64,000 nt of DNA, from positions 1 through 64,000 of the forward strand of contig NZ_FNEA01000009.1 in assembly GCF_900100045.1 (NCBI RefSeq). Reading direction: 5' to 3'. Of this stretch, positions 16,268-24,814 are shown in pieces. Under the pieces are notes generated by a model. It was not told the origin of the DNA, searched no databases, and saw only the letters and a program-made list of their open reading frames with translations. This DNA is from Paracoccus denitrificans. Lineage in GTDB: Bacteria; Pseudomonadota; Alphaproteobacteria; Rhodobacterales; Rhodobacteraceae. Position numbers and translations under genes: made by a program. How positions within the stretch are numbered: position 1 is the first letter of the stretch; every line of letters starts with the position of its first letter.

Positions 16268-17038
16268 ATGGATATTGACGATTCCCGCGCCGCCCTGCGC
16301 GCCCGGCAGGGCAAGGGCGCGCGCTATGACAACCCCGCCGCTCCGGCCGATGAACTGGCGCTGGCGCGGCTGGGCACGGCCTATTTCGCGCGCAAGCTGA
16401 ACGAATTGCCCGACGCGGCGCTGGACGGCGCGGCATTGGTGCCGGGCTGGAGCAGGCGCCACGTCGTCGCCCATGTCGGTTTCCAGGCGCGGGCGCTGGC
16501 CCGGCTGGTCGAGGCCGCGCGCGAGGGCCGGACCGAGGAAGCCCTGTCTGAACCCGAGGCCCAGAACGAGGATGTCGATTTCGGCGCCACGCTGCCCGCC
16601 CATGCGCTGCGCCACCTGTTCGACCATTCCAAGGTGCATCTCGATGTCGAATGGCGCGACCTGCAGGCGCAGGGCTGGCGCGCGCGGGTCCATGCGCTGA
16701 CCGGATCGCCTGTCCAGATCGCCGACACGCCCTGGTTGCGCGCCCGTGAAATCTGGATGCGCGCCGTCGATCTGGGCAATGGCGGGTCGCTGCTGGACTT
16801 TCCGCCTGGGCTGATCGACAGGCTGCTTGCCGAATTGGCGGCGGATCTGCCCCATGCGCTGCATCCCCTGGACCGGAATGCCATGCTGGGGGCGCCGCGC
16901 GGATCGGTGGTGCGCGGTCGCGCGGCCGACCTTCTGCGCTGGATCACCGGCCGGGGCGCGCACAGGCTGGAATTTCCCGACGGCCCGCTGCCCGAGCCCC
17001 CGTTCTGGCCGGCTTGTGGCCGGGAGGGCCGCGCCTAG
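16268..17038 (+). CDS. Maleylpyruvate isomerase, mycothiol-dependent/DinB-type family
   Basis: A 256-residue DinB-superfamily protein matching mycothiol-dependent maleylpyruvate isomerases by its pattern (VPGWSRRHVVAHVGFQARAL, FDHSKVHLDVEW and REIWMRAVDLG). The expected job is cis-trans conversion of maleylpyruvate to fumarylpyruvate, next after gentisate cleavage, and it directly follows the dioxygenase. As I recall the family, the third metal ligand is a His in E-x3-H before AVDL; here that position is Arg. Proteobacteria are not known to make mycothiol, so the cofactor is uncertain. The end overlaps the convergent IclR gene by 4 bases. Confidence 0.8.
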   Translation: MDIDDSRAALRARQGKGARYDNPAAPADELALARLGTAYFARKLNELPDAALDGAALVPGWSRRHVVAHVGFQARALARLVEAAREGRTEEALSEPEAQNEDVDFGATLPAHALRHLFDHSKVHLDVEWRDLQAQGWRARVHALTGSPVQIADTPWLRAREIWMRAVDLGNGGSLLDFPPGLIDRLLAELAADLPHALHPLDRNAMLGAPRGSVVRGRAADLLRWITGRGAHRLEFPDGPLPEPPFWPACGREGRA

Positions 17039-17880
17039 CCGCCGGTCCTGCGGGCCGTCGTTTCGGCCCAGTTCCGCTGGCTTGAATGGCGGGCGGCGAA
17101 GTCCAGCAGGTGACGCGCTGCGGGATGGTCGGCCGACAGGATCTGTTCCGACGTGCTGATCATCGTGACCGCCGCCTCGGCTTCGCCCTGCCAGTTGGTG
17201 ATCGGCACGGCCATGGCACGCAGGCCCGGAACATAGCGCCCGTCGATGGTCGCGAAGCCATCGGCGCGGATCCTGTCGATCAGATGCTCGATGCTGTCCA
17301 TGCTGAGATCCAGGTCCGGCCAGGACAGACCGGCCTCGATGGCGCGCTCGATCTCCAGCCCCAGGCGGGCCGAGATGACCGGGCGCGGCAGCCAGGACAG
17401 GAAGACCCTGCCGCTGGCCGAGGTCAAGAGCGGCATGTTGCTGCCCAGGCCGAAGGACGTGACCATCGGGCTGGGCGCGCGGCACCAGCGGATCACCGTG
17501 GCGCCCTGCGTGCCCCAGACGCTGATCAGCGTCGTCATCCCCGTCGCCTCGGTCAGTTCGGGCAGCGCATCCGCCGCCTGGTTGACGAAGTCGCTGCGGC
17601 TCAGCGCGGCGATGCCCAGGGAGGCCGAGGTGGGGCCAAGCTCGTAGCGGCCAGACCGTGTGGCCTGCTTGACGAAGCCCGCATGGATGAAGCTGGCAAG
17701 ATAGCGGTGGACCTTGCTGGGCGGCATCGACACCGCGCGCGCCAGGTCGGCCAGCGCCACCGGCCCGTCGAATTCGGCCAGCCCGCGCAAGACCACAAGC
17801 GCCGCGTCCAGCGCCTGGATGCCGCCGCGCGCATTCGCGCCGCCTTCGCTTTCATCCTGCATGTCCCGTTCCCTGCTCAT
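17035..17880 (-). CDS. IclR-family regulator of the gentisate/salicylate cluster
   Basis: A 281-residue IclR-type protein: an N-terminal winged HTH (about residues 25-85, LADLARAVSMPPSKVHRYL) followed by an IclR effector domain (SFGLGSNMPLLTSASGRVF, FATIDGRYVPGLRAMAVPI). It lies between the gentisate genes and the salicylyl-CoA genes, overlapping the thioesterase stop upstream (ATGA). IclR proteins often control aromatic catabolism with the substrate or a CoA ester as effector (family knowledge); which one applies here is not visible. Confidence 0.9.
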   Translation of the reverse strand: MSRERDMQDESEGGANARGGIQALDAALVVLRGLAEFDGPVALADLARAVSMPPSKVHRYLASFIHAGFVKQATRSGRYELGPTSASLGIAALSRSDFVNQAADALPELTEATGMTTLISVWGTQGATVIRWCRAPSPMVTSFGLGSNMPLLTSASGRVFLSWLPRPVISARLGLEIERAIEAGLSWPDLDLSMDSIEHLIDRIRADGFATIDGRYVPGLRAMAVPITNWQGEAEAAVTMISTSEQILSADHPAARHLLDFAARHSSQRNWAETTARRTGG

Positions 17881-18278
17881 TCCAGTAGCCTTCTGAATTC
17901 CTCGGCGATGGGCGCGCCCTTCAGGCCATCATCGGTCTGAACCGCCCATGCGCGCAACTCGTGACCCTCGGCGATCAGCCGTTCGCCGCTGGTCAGGGTA
18001 TAGCCGATGCGGAACCGCCGTTCCTGCCATTCGGCGATCCGCGCCTCGATTCGCAGCACCTCGTCATAGCGAACCGGGGCGCGGAACCGCAATGCGACAT
18101 CCAGCAGCGGGGTCACGGCGCCGAACCTGTCGCGAGTCTGGCGCTGGCCCAGGCCGCGCGCGCGCAGCAGGCGCTGGAAGGTGCAGTCCAGCCAATAGAA
18201 GTAATTGGGATAGAAGACGATACCCGCCTCGTCGCAATCGCCCCATTCGACCGTGAACTCGGTAAGGAACGGCTCCAT
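17877..18278 (-). CDS. Acyl-CoA thioesterase, 4-hydroxybenzoyl-CoA thioesterase type
   Basis: A 133-residue hot-dog thioesterase. The active-site motif is FTVEWGDCDEAGIVFYPNYF (Asp17, as in Pseudomonas-type 4-hydroxybenzoyl-CoA thioesterase). Here it most plausibly releases gentisate from gentisyl-CoA after ring hydroxylation. It is transcribed with the IclR gene and diverges from the hydroxylase gene across an 82-base region with TTGCA repeats. The substrate is inferred from context only. Confidence 0.88.
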   Translation of the reverse strand: MEPFLTEFTVEWGDCDEAGIVFYPNYFYWLDCTFQRLLRARGLGQRQTRDRFGAVTPLLDVALRFRAPVRYDEVLRIEARIAEWQERRFRIGYTLTSGERLIAEGHELRAWAVQTDDGLKGAPIAEEFRRLLE

Positions 18279-18280
18279 TC

Positions 18281-18306
18281 ATTGCACTCCATAAAATAAG
18301 TTGCAT
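18281..18306. promoter_or_regulatory. TTGCA repeat operator in the thioesterase/hydroxylase divergent promoter
   Basis: ATTGCAC (18281) and GTTGCAT (18300) place the TTGCA element at 18282 and 18301, 19 bp apart, the same spacing as in the site upstream of the gentisate dioxygenase. The elements sit close to the thioesterase start and upstream of the hydroxylase, well placed for control of both directions. Confidence 0.45.
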
Positions 18307-18360
18307 CAGCCGTAATACCCGTTAAAGTCTGTTGAAGCAAATGCGCAAGGGAGGACACGC

Positions 18361-19506
18361 ATGAAGCGGATCGCTGTTCTTGGCGGCGGGCCAGGGGGTC
18401 TGTATTTCGCCTATCTGTGGAAATCGCGGCATCCGGCCGATTCCGTCACCCTGTTCGAGCAGAACCCCGAAGGCGCGACCTTCGGCTTCGGCGTGGTCTT
18501 TTCCGACCGGGCGATGGACTTCCTGCGCGCCGACGACCCCGAGACGGCGGACCGGATCACCGAGAAGATGGAAACCTGGTCCGACATCACGCTGGTCCAT
18601 CACGGCCAGCGCGTCACCATCGACGGGGTGGGCTTTTCGGCCATCGGCCGGCTGGAGCTGATCCTGCTGATGCAGGAGCGGGCGCGCGATGCAGGTGTCG
18701 ATCTGCGTTTCGGCACCGTCATCGGTTCGGTCGCCGAGCTGGCGGATTACGACGTGATCGTGGCCGCCGACGGGGTGAATTCGCTGGTGCGGCGGTCCTT
18801 CGAGGGCGATTTCCAGACCTCGATTTCCTACCTGGACGAGAAATTCGCCTGGTTCGGCACCACCAAGCGGTTCGAGACGCTGACCCAGACCTTCGTGACC
18901 TGCGAACATGGCACGTTCAACGCGCATCATTATCGCTATTCCCCGACGATGAGCACCTTCATCGTGGAATGCGACCGGGCCAGCTGGCTGAAGGCGGGGT
19001 TCGACCAGCTGGGACCGGACGAGGCCAAGACCCGCTGCGAGGAGATCTTCGCCGAGGCGCTGGACGGTCACGGGCTGGTCGCCAACAAGTCGAACTGGCG
19101 CAACTTTCCCTGGATCTGGAACGACCGCTGGTCGCATCGCAATATGGTGCTGATTGGCGACGCGCTGCATACGGCGCATTATTCCATCGGTTCGGGCACT
19201 CGCCTTGCGCTGGAGGACGTGCAGGCGCTGGTCGCCGCGCTCGAGGCGCATCCGGGCGATCCGGGCGCGGCATTCGCCGAATACGAGGCGACGCGCCGTC
19301 CCATCGTCGAAAAGCTGGTGCGCGCCGCCAAGACCAGCGCGGCATGGTATGCGGATTTCCCCGCCCATATGCAGCTGGCGCCGCTGGACATGGCCTACAG
19401 CTATATCACCCGGTCCGGACGGATCGACGATCAGCGGCTGACGGCGATGTCGCCGCGCTTCATGGCCGAATACGGCGCCGCGCGCACCGTGCCGGCAGCG
19501 GGTTGA
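18361..19506 (+). CDS. FAD-dependent aryl-CoA hydroxylase, salicylyl-CoA 5-hydroxylase-like
   Basis: A 381-residue class A flavoprotein monooxygenase. It has the FAD GxGxxG fold (VLGGGPGGLYFAYLWKSRHP), the DG motif (VIVAADGVNS) and the GD motif (LIGDALHTAHYSIGSGTRLA). The pattern is that of SdgC-type salicylyl-CoA 5-hydroxylases and the monooxygenase half of anthraniloyl-CoA hydroxylases. The reaction predicted from context is NAD(P)H- and O2-dependent hydroxylation of salicylyl-CoA to gentisyl-CoA. GGGAGGA precedes the ATG. The neighbouring CoA ligase, thioesterase and gentisate dioxygenase support the assignment. Confidence 0.85.
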   Translation: MKRIAVLGGGPGGLYFAYLWKSRHPADSVTLFEQNPEGATFGFGVVFSDRAMDFLRADDPETADRITEKMETWSDITLVHHGQRVTIDGVGFSAIGRLELILLMQERARDAGVDLRFGTVIGSVAELADYDVIVAADGVNSLVRRSFEGDFQTSISYLDEKFAWFGTTKRFETLTQTFVTCEHGTFNAHHYRYSPTMSTFIVECDRASWLKAGFDQLGPDEAKTRCEEIFAEALDGHGLVANKSNWRNFPWIWNDRWSHRNMVLIGDALHTAHYSIGSGTRLALEDVQALVAALEAHPGDPGAAFAEYEATRRPIVEKLVRAAKTSAAWYADFPAHMQLAPLDMAYSYITRSGRIDDQRLTAMSPRFMAEYGAARTVPAAG

Positions 19507-19516
19507 GGGGGATGTG

Positions 19517-21181
19517 ATGACAGTTCTGGAAAGCACCCGCACCGCCACCACCGACATCGAGGACCGCGTGCCCCTCGACGCGCTCGGCAGCCGCGAGATC
19601 GGCTTCGCCATTCCCGAAACCTATAATGCCAGCGCGATCCTGTTCGACAATCTCGACCGCGGGCGCGGCGGCCATATGGCGGTGATCGGGCCGGGCGGCA
19701 GCCGGACCTATGCCCAGCTTTGCGCCGAGGCCAGCCGCTTCGGCAATGCGCTGCTGGGGGCGGGCCTGACGCAGGGCGACCGTATCCTGTTGTTTCTGGA
19801 TGACAGCCCCGCCTATCCCGCCGCGCTGTTCGGCGCGATCCGCGCGGGGCTGGTGCCCTTGCTCATCAACACGCTGACGCCGCCGGAGCTTTTGAACTTC
19901 TACCTCAAGGATTCGTCCTCGCGGGTGGCCATCGCGGATGCCGCATTCGCCGCGCGCTTCGACGACGTGGCCTGCGCCGAGACCGCGCTGGAGCGTCTGG
20001 TCGTCGTCAACGGCGCCGCGCCCGAGGACAGCCCCGTGCCCGTCCAGACGGCCGAGGCGTTCCTGCAAGGCGTCTCGGACAGCCTGGCCCCGGCGCCGAC
20101 CGGGCGCAACGACATGGCCTTCTGGCAATATTCGTCCGGCTCGACCGGGCGGCCCAAGGGGATCGTGCATCTTCAGCATGACATGGCCTATACGGCGCTG
20201 TCCTTCGGGCGGCATGTGCTGGACCTGCAACCGGGCGATATCTGCTTTTCGGTGCCCAAGATCTTCTTCGCCTATGGGCTGGGCAATTCGCTGACCTTCC
20301 CCTTCTCGGTCGGCGCGACCAGCGTGCTGCTGCCGGGCCAGCCCAGGCCGGCGGCGGTGTTCGAGGCGATCGCCACCTGCCGGCCCACGCATTTCTTCGG
20401 CCTGCCCACGCTTTACACCGCGATGACCAGCGCCCCCGAGGCCGCGACCGCCGATCTGTCCAGCCTGAAGCTGTGCCTGTCGGCGGCCGAGGTCCTGGCC
20501 AACGAGGTGGCCGAGGCGTGGCGGGCGCTGTCGGGCCATGACATCATCGAGGGACTCGGCTCGACCGAGGTGCTGCATATCTACCTGTCCAACACCCGCG
20601 AGGCGCGCCGGCCGGGCGCGGCGGGGCTGCGGGTGCCGGGCTACGAGGTCGCGATCCGCGATCCCGACGGCAACGACGTGCCCGACGGGGAACAGGGCGT
20701 CTTGTGGGTGCGCGGCGATTCCAACGCGCCCTTCTACTGGAACCGGCCCGACAAGACCGCCGATGCGATGCGCGGCGATGGCTGGATCTATACCGGCGAC
20801 CGGATGCGCCGCGATGCCGATGGCTTCTACTATTTCCTTGGCCGCGCGGATGAATTCGTCAAGGTCTCGGGCCAGTGGGTCTATCCGCTGGAGGTCGAGC
20901 TGTGCCTGGCCGACCACCCCGAGCTGCGCGAATGCGCGGTGCTGGCGGTGGAAATGGCCGACCGGCGCATGACGCTGCACGCCTTCGTCACCGCCGAGGA
21001 TCCGGGCGCCGACCGCGCCGCGCTGGCCGACCGGCTGAAGCGCCACGTCAAGGCGACGCTGCTGCCCTACAAATACCCTCGCAGCGTGATCTTCCTGGAT
21101 CATCTGCCCAAGACCGGCACCGGCAAGATCGACCGGCAGGCGCTGCTGGCGATCGACCTGGACGACCACGACGTGTTCTGA
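19517..21181 (+). CDS. Aryl-CoA ligase (benzoate/salicylate-CoA ligase family)
   Basis: An adenylate-forming ligase of 554 residues. The P-loop is YSSGSTGRPKG, the adenine motif is in EGLGSTEVLH, then YTGDRMRRDADG, the hinge KVSGQWVYPLEVE and the catalytic Lys in KTGTGKIDR. The N-terminal NASAILFDNLDRGRGG is typical of benzoate-CoA ligases. Immediately after the aryl-CoA hydroxylase, it probably activates salicylate with ATP and CoA. ATG 19517 follows GAGGGGG; a GTG one codon earlier is an alternative start. Confidence 0.92.
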   Translation: MTVLESTRTATTDIEDRVPLDALGSREIGFAIPETYNASAILFDNLDRGRGGHMAVIGPGGSRTYAQLCAEASRFGNALLGAGLTQGDRILLFLDDSPAYPAALFGAIRAGLVPLLINTLTPPELLNFYLKDSSSRVAIADAAFAARFDDVACAETALERLVVVNGAAPEDSPVPVQTAEAFLQGVSDSLAPAPTGRNDMAFWQYSSGSTGRPKGIVHLQHDMAYTALSFGRHVLDLQPGDICFSVPKIFFAYGLGNSLTFPFSVGATSVLLPGQPRPAAVFEAIATCRPTHFFGLPTLYTAMTSAPEAATADLSSLKLCLSAAEVLANEVAEAWRALSGHDIIEGLGSTEVLHIYLSNTREARRPGAAGLRVPGYEVAIRDPDGNDVPDGEQGVLWVRGDSNAPFYWNRPDKTADAMRGDGWIYTGDRMRRDADGFYYFLGRADEFVKVSGQWVYPLEVELCLADHPELRECAVLAVEMADRRMTLHAFVTAEDPGADRAALADRLKRHVKATLLPYKYPRSVIFLDHLPKTGTGKIDRQALLAIDLDDHDVF

Positions 21182-21280
21182 GCGCGCGGGCGCGCCGGTG
21201 ATGCGCGCGCGCCCCGCCACGACCGCATCCGGGCCGCCCTGGCGGCCATCCGAACCATCCCGAAACGACTGGAAACAGCC

Positions 21281-21991
21281 ATGACCGATTTCGCCTTTCC
21301 GCCTCCCGCCCCCGCCAGCCTTGCCATCGAGGGCAGCGAGACGCGCTTTCCCGTCCGCCGCATCTTCTGCGTGGGGCGCAACTATGCCGCCCATGCCCGC
21401 GAGATGGGCAAGGATCCCGACCGCGATCCGCCCTTCTTCTTCACCAAGCCCGCCGATGCGGTGGTCGATACCGGGGCCGCGATCCCCTATCCCCCCCAGA
21501 CCGCCGATTTCCACTATGAGATCGAGCTGATCGTGGCCATCGGGCAGGACGGCGCGAATGTCTCGGTCGAAGGGGCGCGCGAGCTGATCTGGGGTTACGG
21601 CGTGGGCATCGACCTGACACGGCGCGACCTGCAATTGCAGGCCCGCGACATGGGGCGGCCCTGGGACTGGGGCAAGGCCTTCGACCTGTCCGCCCCCATC
21701 GCGCCGCTGCATCCGGTGGCCCAGGTCGGCCATCCCGAACAGGGCCGCATCTGGCTGGCCGTCAATGGCGCGGTCAAGCAGGATGCCGACATCGCCGAAC
21801 TGATCTGGGACGTCCCCGAGATCGTGTCCACCCTGTCGCATTCCATGGTGCTGCGCCGGGGCGACATCATCATGACCGGCACGCCCGCCGGCGTCGGCGC
21901 CATCGTGCCGGGCGATCACGTCACCGGCGGCATCGACGGGTTGGGCGAGATCGCCATCGACATCCTGCCCGGCGCGGAGCGGGCCTCATGA
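21281..21991 (+). CDS. Fumarylpyruvate hydrolase (FAH family)
   Basis: A 236-residue fumarylacetoacetate-hydrolase-fold protein. Motifs include FCVGRNYAAHAREMG, PPFFFTKPADAV, the metal-binding FHYEIELIVAIG, GVGIDLTRRDLQ, GKAFDLSAPIAP and MTGTPAGVGAIVPGD. Length and pattern fit fumarylpyruvate hydrolases such as NagK, which split fumarylpyruvate into fumarate and pyruvate, the last step of gentisate breakdown. The stop overlaps the next gene (ATGA at 21988). Confidence 0.92.
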   Translation: MTDFAFPPPAPASLAIEGSETRFPVRRIFCVGRNYAAHAREMGKDPDRDPPFFFTKPADAVVDTGAAIPYPPQTADFHYEIELIVAIGQDGANVSVEGARELIWGYGVGIDLTRRDLQLQARDMGRPWDWGKAFDLSAPIAPLHPVAQVGHPEQGRIWLAVNGAVKQDADIAELIWDVPEIVSTLSHSMVLRRGDIIMTGTPAGVGAIVPGDHVTGGIDGLGEIAIDILPGAERAS

Positions 21992-22641
21992 CGCGCCCGG
22001 TCCTGCACAATTACTATCGCAGCTCGACTTCCTACCGGGTGCGGATCGCGCTGGCGCTGAAGGGTGTGGACTATGATTACGCGGCTTTGCACCTGCGCAA
22101 GGGCGACCAGCGATCCGACGCCTTCCTGGCGCTGAACCCGCAGGGGCTGGTCCCGGCGCTGGAATGGGGCGACGGGCAGATACTGACCCAGTCCCTGGCG
22201 ATCATCGAATACCTGGACGAGATCATCCCCCAGCCGCCGCTTCTGCCCTCGGACCCGGCGGGGCGTGCACGGGTGCGCAGCCTGGCGGACATGATCGCGC
22301 TGGACATCCACCCGATCAACAATTTGCGGGTGCTGGCCTATCTGAAAAATCATTTCGGCGCCGATGACGAGGCCACCGCCGAGTGGTTCCGCCATTGGGT
22401 GTCCGAGGGCTTTGCCGCGTTGGAGGCGCGGCTGGCCCGAGATCCGCAGACCGGCACCTTCTGCCACGGCGACCGCGTGGGGCTGGCCGATATCTGCCTT
22501 GCCGCCCAGATCACCAACAATGCGCGCTTTGGGGTGGACATGACGCCCTGGCCCACGATCCGCAGGATCGGCGAGGCGCTGGCCGGGATCGAGGCATTCC
22601 GGCAGGCCGCGCCCGACCGGCAGCCGGACAACGAAACCTGA
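21988..22641 (+). CDS. Maleylpyruvate/maleylacetoacetate isomerase, GST zeta type
   Basis: A 217-residue glutathione S-transferase-like isomerase. The N-terminal YYRSSTSYRVRIALALKG carries the SSx2S active-site signature of the zeta/NagL class; QSLAIIEYLDE is the glutathione gamma-Glu site; the C-terminal helical domain is complete. Translationally coupled to the fumarylpyruvate hydrolase, it probably isomerises maleylpyruvate using glutathione. It duplicates, by an unrelated fold, the step expected of the DinB-type protein at 16268. Confidence 0.92.
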   Translation: MTRPVLHNYYRSSTSYRVRIALALKGVDYDYAALHLRKGDQRSDAFLALNPQGLVPALEWGDGQILTQSLAIIEYLDEIIPQPPLLPSDPAGRARVRSLADMIALDIHPINNLRVLAYLKNHFGADDEATAEWFRHWVSEGFAALEARLARDPQTGTFCHGDRVGLADICLAAQITNNARFGVDMTPWPTIRRIGEALAGIEAFRQAAPDRQPDNET

Positions 22642-22666
22642 CCGAAAAACCTTGGGGGAGGACAAC

Positions 22667-23848
22667 ATGAAACTTGCAACCGCCTTTCTGGCGACCGCGC
22701 TGATGGCGACGACCGCCCATGCGCAGGAACCGATCCGCATCGGCTTCATCACCACGCTGACCACGCCGGCCGCCGCCATCGGCAACGACATGGTGGATGC
22801 GGTCAACCTGGCCATCGACCATGTGGGCGGCGAGATCGCCGGCCACCCGATCCAGGTGATCTTCGAGGATGACGGGCTGCAACCCGAACTGGGCCGGCAG
22901 AAGGCCGAAAAGCTGGTGCGCCAGGAAAAGGTCGATGTCGTGTCGGGCTTCATCTGGTCCAACGTGCTGATGGCCGCGCGCCGGACCGTGCTGGATTCGG
23001 ATACCTTCCTGATCAGCACCAATGCCGGGCCTTCCGATCTGGCGGGCAAGCTGTGCAGCCCGGATTTCTTTTCGCTGCGCGGGCAGAACGACGTGGTGCC
23101 GATGGCGCTTGGCCAGATCATGAACGAACGCGGCGTCGAGAAACTCTATGTCATGACGCCCAATTACAGCGCCGGCACCGACATGGCGGCGGGCGTCGAG
23201 AACACCTTCGAGGGCGAGGTCGTGGGCCGCGACTTCACCAAATGGGGCGAGGATCCGCAGCTGGATTTCTCGGCCGAGCTGGCCAAGGTCGGCGCCTCGG
23301 GGGCGGATGCGCTGTTCGCCTTCTATCCGGGCCGGGCCGCGATCTTCGCGCGCCAGTTCGAACAGTCGGGACTGGCCGACCGGGTGAAGCTCTATACCGT
23401 CTATACCTTCGACCAGATTGCCCTGCCCACCCTGCAAGAGGCGGGGATCGATGTGGCGCTTGGCTCGGTCACGGTGGACTATTGGTCGCCCGACATCGAC
23501 ACGCCCGCCAACGTGAAGTTCGTCGAGGATTTCAAGGAACGCTATGGCCGGCTGCCGTCGAACTATGCCGCGGCGGCCTATGACCTGATCCCCTATCTGA
23601 AGGCGGCGGTGGAACAGTCGGGCGGCGACATCAAGGACCGCGACGCGGTGCGCGAGGCGCTGATCCGGGCCGATTACGAATCGGTGCGCGGTCGCTACAG
23701 CCTGGCGCGCAACCACTTCCCCATCGACAACTACCGCAGCCTTGAAATCGCGCCCGACGCCAATGGCGCGTGGAGCATGCGCTCGGACGGGCTGGAGCTG
23801 GCGGGGCTGGTCGATCCCTATGTCGATCAGTGCGGCAATGACAGCTAG
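22667..23848 (+). CDS. Periplasmic substrate-binding protein of a Liv-type ABC importer
   Basis: A 393-residue exported binding protein. The signal peptide is MKLATAFLATALMATTAHA, then QEPIRIGFITTLTTPAAAIG and a type I periplasmic fold with long conserved segments (AAAYDLIPYLKAAVEQSGG). GGGGGAGGA precedes ATG 22667. It belongs to the branched-chain amino-acid family often used for aromatic acids (LivJ/HbaE-like). Placement among the gentisate genes suggests salicylate, gentisate or a related aromatic acid as ligand; this is inference. Confidence 0.9.
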   Translation: MKLATAFLATALMATTAHAQEPIRIGFITTLTTPAAAIGNDMVDAVNLAIDHVGGEIAGHPIQVIFEDDGLQPELGRQKAEKLVRQEKVDVVSGFIWSNVLMAARRTVLDSDTFLISTNAGPSDLAGKLCSPDFFSLRGQNDVVPMALGQIMNERGVEKLYVMTPNYSAGTDMAAGVENTFEGEVVGRDFTKWGEDPQLDFSAELAKVGASGADALFAFYPGRAAIFARQFEQSGLADRVKLYTVYTFDQIALPTLQEAGIDVALGSVTVDYWSPDIDTPANVKFVEDFKERYGRLPSNYAAAAYDLIPYLKAAVEQSGGDIKDRDAVREALIRADYESVRGRYSLARNHFPIDNYRSLEIAPDANGAWSMRSDGLELAGLVDPYVDQCGNDS

Positions 23849-23889
23849 GCGCGGCGCAAGCGAAACAAACTGATCTCGGGGAGGAGACG

Positions 23890-24810
23890 GTGGACACGGT
23901 ATTGTTCGTCAACCAGTTGCTGAACGGCATCCAGCTTGGGCTGATTCTGTTCCTGCTGGCGGCAGGTCTGTCGCTGGTATTCGGCATCATGGATTTCATC
24001 AACCTGGCCCATGGCGTGTTCTACATGCTTGGCGCCTATATCTGCGCCACCGTCGCCATCGCCTCGGGGTCGTTCATCCTGGGCTTCGTGGTGGCGCTGC
24101 CGGCGGTTCTGGTGCTGGGGCTTGCCACCGAATGGCTGATCGTGCGGCATTTCTACAAGCGCGATCACCTGGACCAGGTGCTTGTAACCTTCGGGCTGGT
24201 GCTGTGCGCCGACACGGCGGTGAAATACCTGTGGGGGCCGCAGGGCCTTTCGGTGCCTTTGCCGGCATGGCTGGGCGGCCAGGTCGCCCTGGGCGGCATC
24301 ACCCTGCCGGCCTATCGGCTGTTCATCGTCGCGGTGGCGGCGGTGGTGGCGTTGGCGCTGTGGCAGGTGATCGCGCGCACGCGGGTCGGCATGATGGTGC
24401 GCGCCTCGGCCTCGAACGAGGAGATGGCCCGCGCCCTGGGCATCGAGACGCGGATGATCTTTGCGCTGGTCTTCGCCATCGGCGCGGTGCTGGCCGGCAT
24501 CGGCGGGATCATGGTGGCGCCGATCACCGGGGCCTCGATCGGGATGGGCAACCAGATCGTCATCCTGGCGCTGGTGGTCATCATCATCGGCGGCATCGGC
24601 TCGATCTTCGGGGCCTTCGTCGCGGCGATCGGGGTGGGGCTGATCGACACGCTGGGGCGGGCCTATCTGCCCTCGATCCTGGGGGCGGTCTTCTCGCCCT
24701 CGGTCGCCTCGTCTGCGGGGCCGGCGCTGGCCTCGATCCTGATCTATCTGACCATGACGCTGGTTCTGGTCTTCCGCCCGTCCGGGCTTTTCCCGCCAGC
24801 GAACAGGTGA
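23890..24810 (+). CDS. Liv-type ABC transporter permease (LivH-like)
   Basis: A 306-residue integral membrane protein with about eight hydrophobic segments. LLAAGLSLVFGIMDFINLAHG near the start and the C-terminal FRPSGLFPP are signatures of LivH permeases. Translation starts at GTG 23890 behind GGGGAGGAG. First permease of the operon; the second follows after 4 bases. Confidence 0.93.
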   Translation: MDTVLFVNQLLNGIQLGLILFLLAAGLSLVFGIMDFINLAHGVFYMLGAYICATVAIASGSFILGFVVALPAVLVLGLATEWLIVRHFYKRDHLDQVLVTFGLVLCADTAVKYLWGPQGLSVPLPAWLGGQVALGGITLPAYRLFIVAVAAVVALALWQVIARTRVGMMVRASASNEEMARALGIETRMIFALVFAIGAVLAGIGGIMVAPITGASIGMGNQIVILALVVIIIGGIGSIFGAFVAAIGVGLIDTLGRAYLPSILGAVFSPSVASSAGPALASILIYLTMTLVLVFRPSGLFPPANR

Positions 24811-24814
24811 TCCG

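Noticed and set aside
14993..17485. An 830-codon open frame on the minus strand
   Set aside because: It crosses the gentisate dioxygenase, isomerase and IclR genes in the wrong frame. No domain or signal, only a low-complexity shadow of GC-rich genes.
19460..21919. An 819-codon open frame on the minus strand
   Set aside because: Antisense to the CoA ligase and hydrolase; only His/Arg/Gln/Gly-rich shadow sequence.
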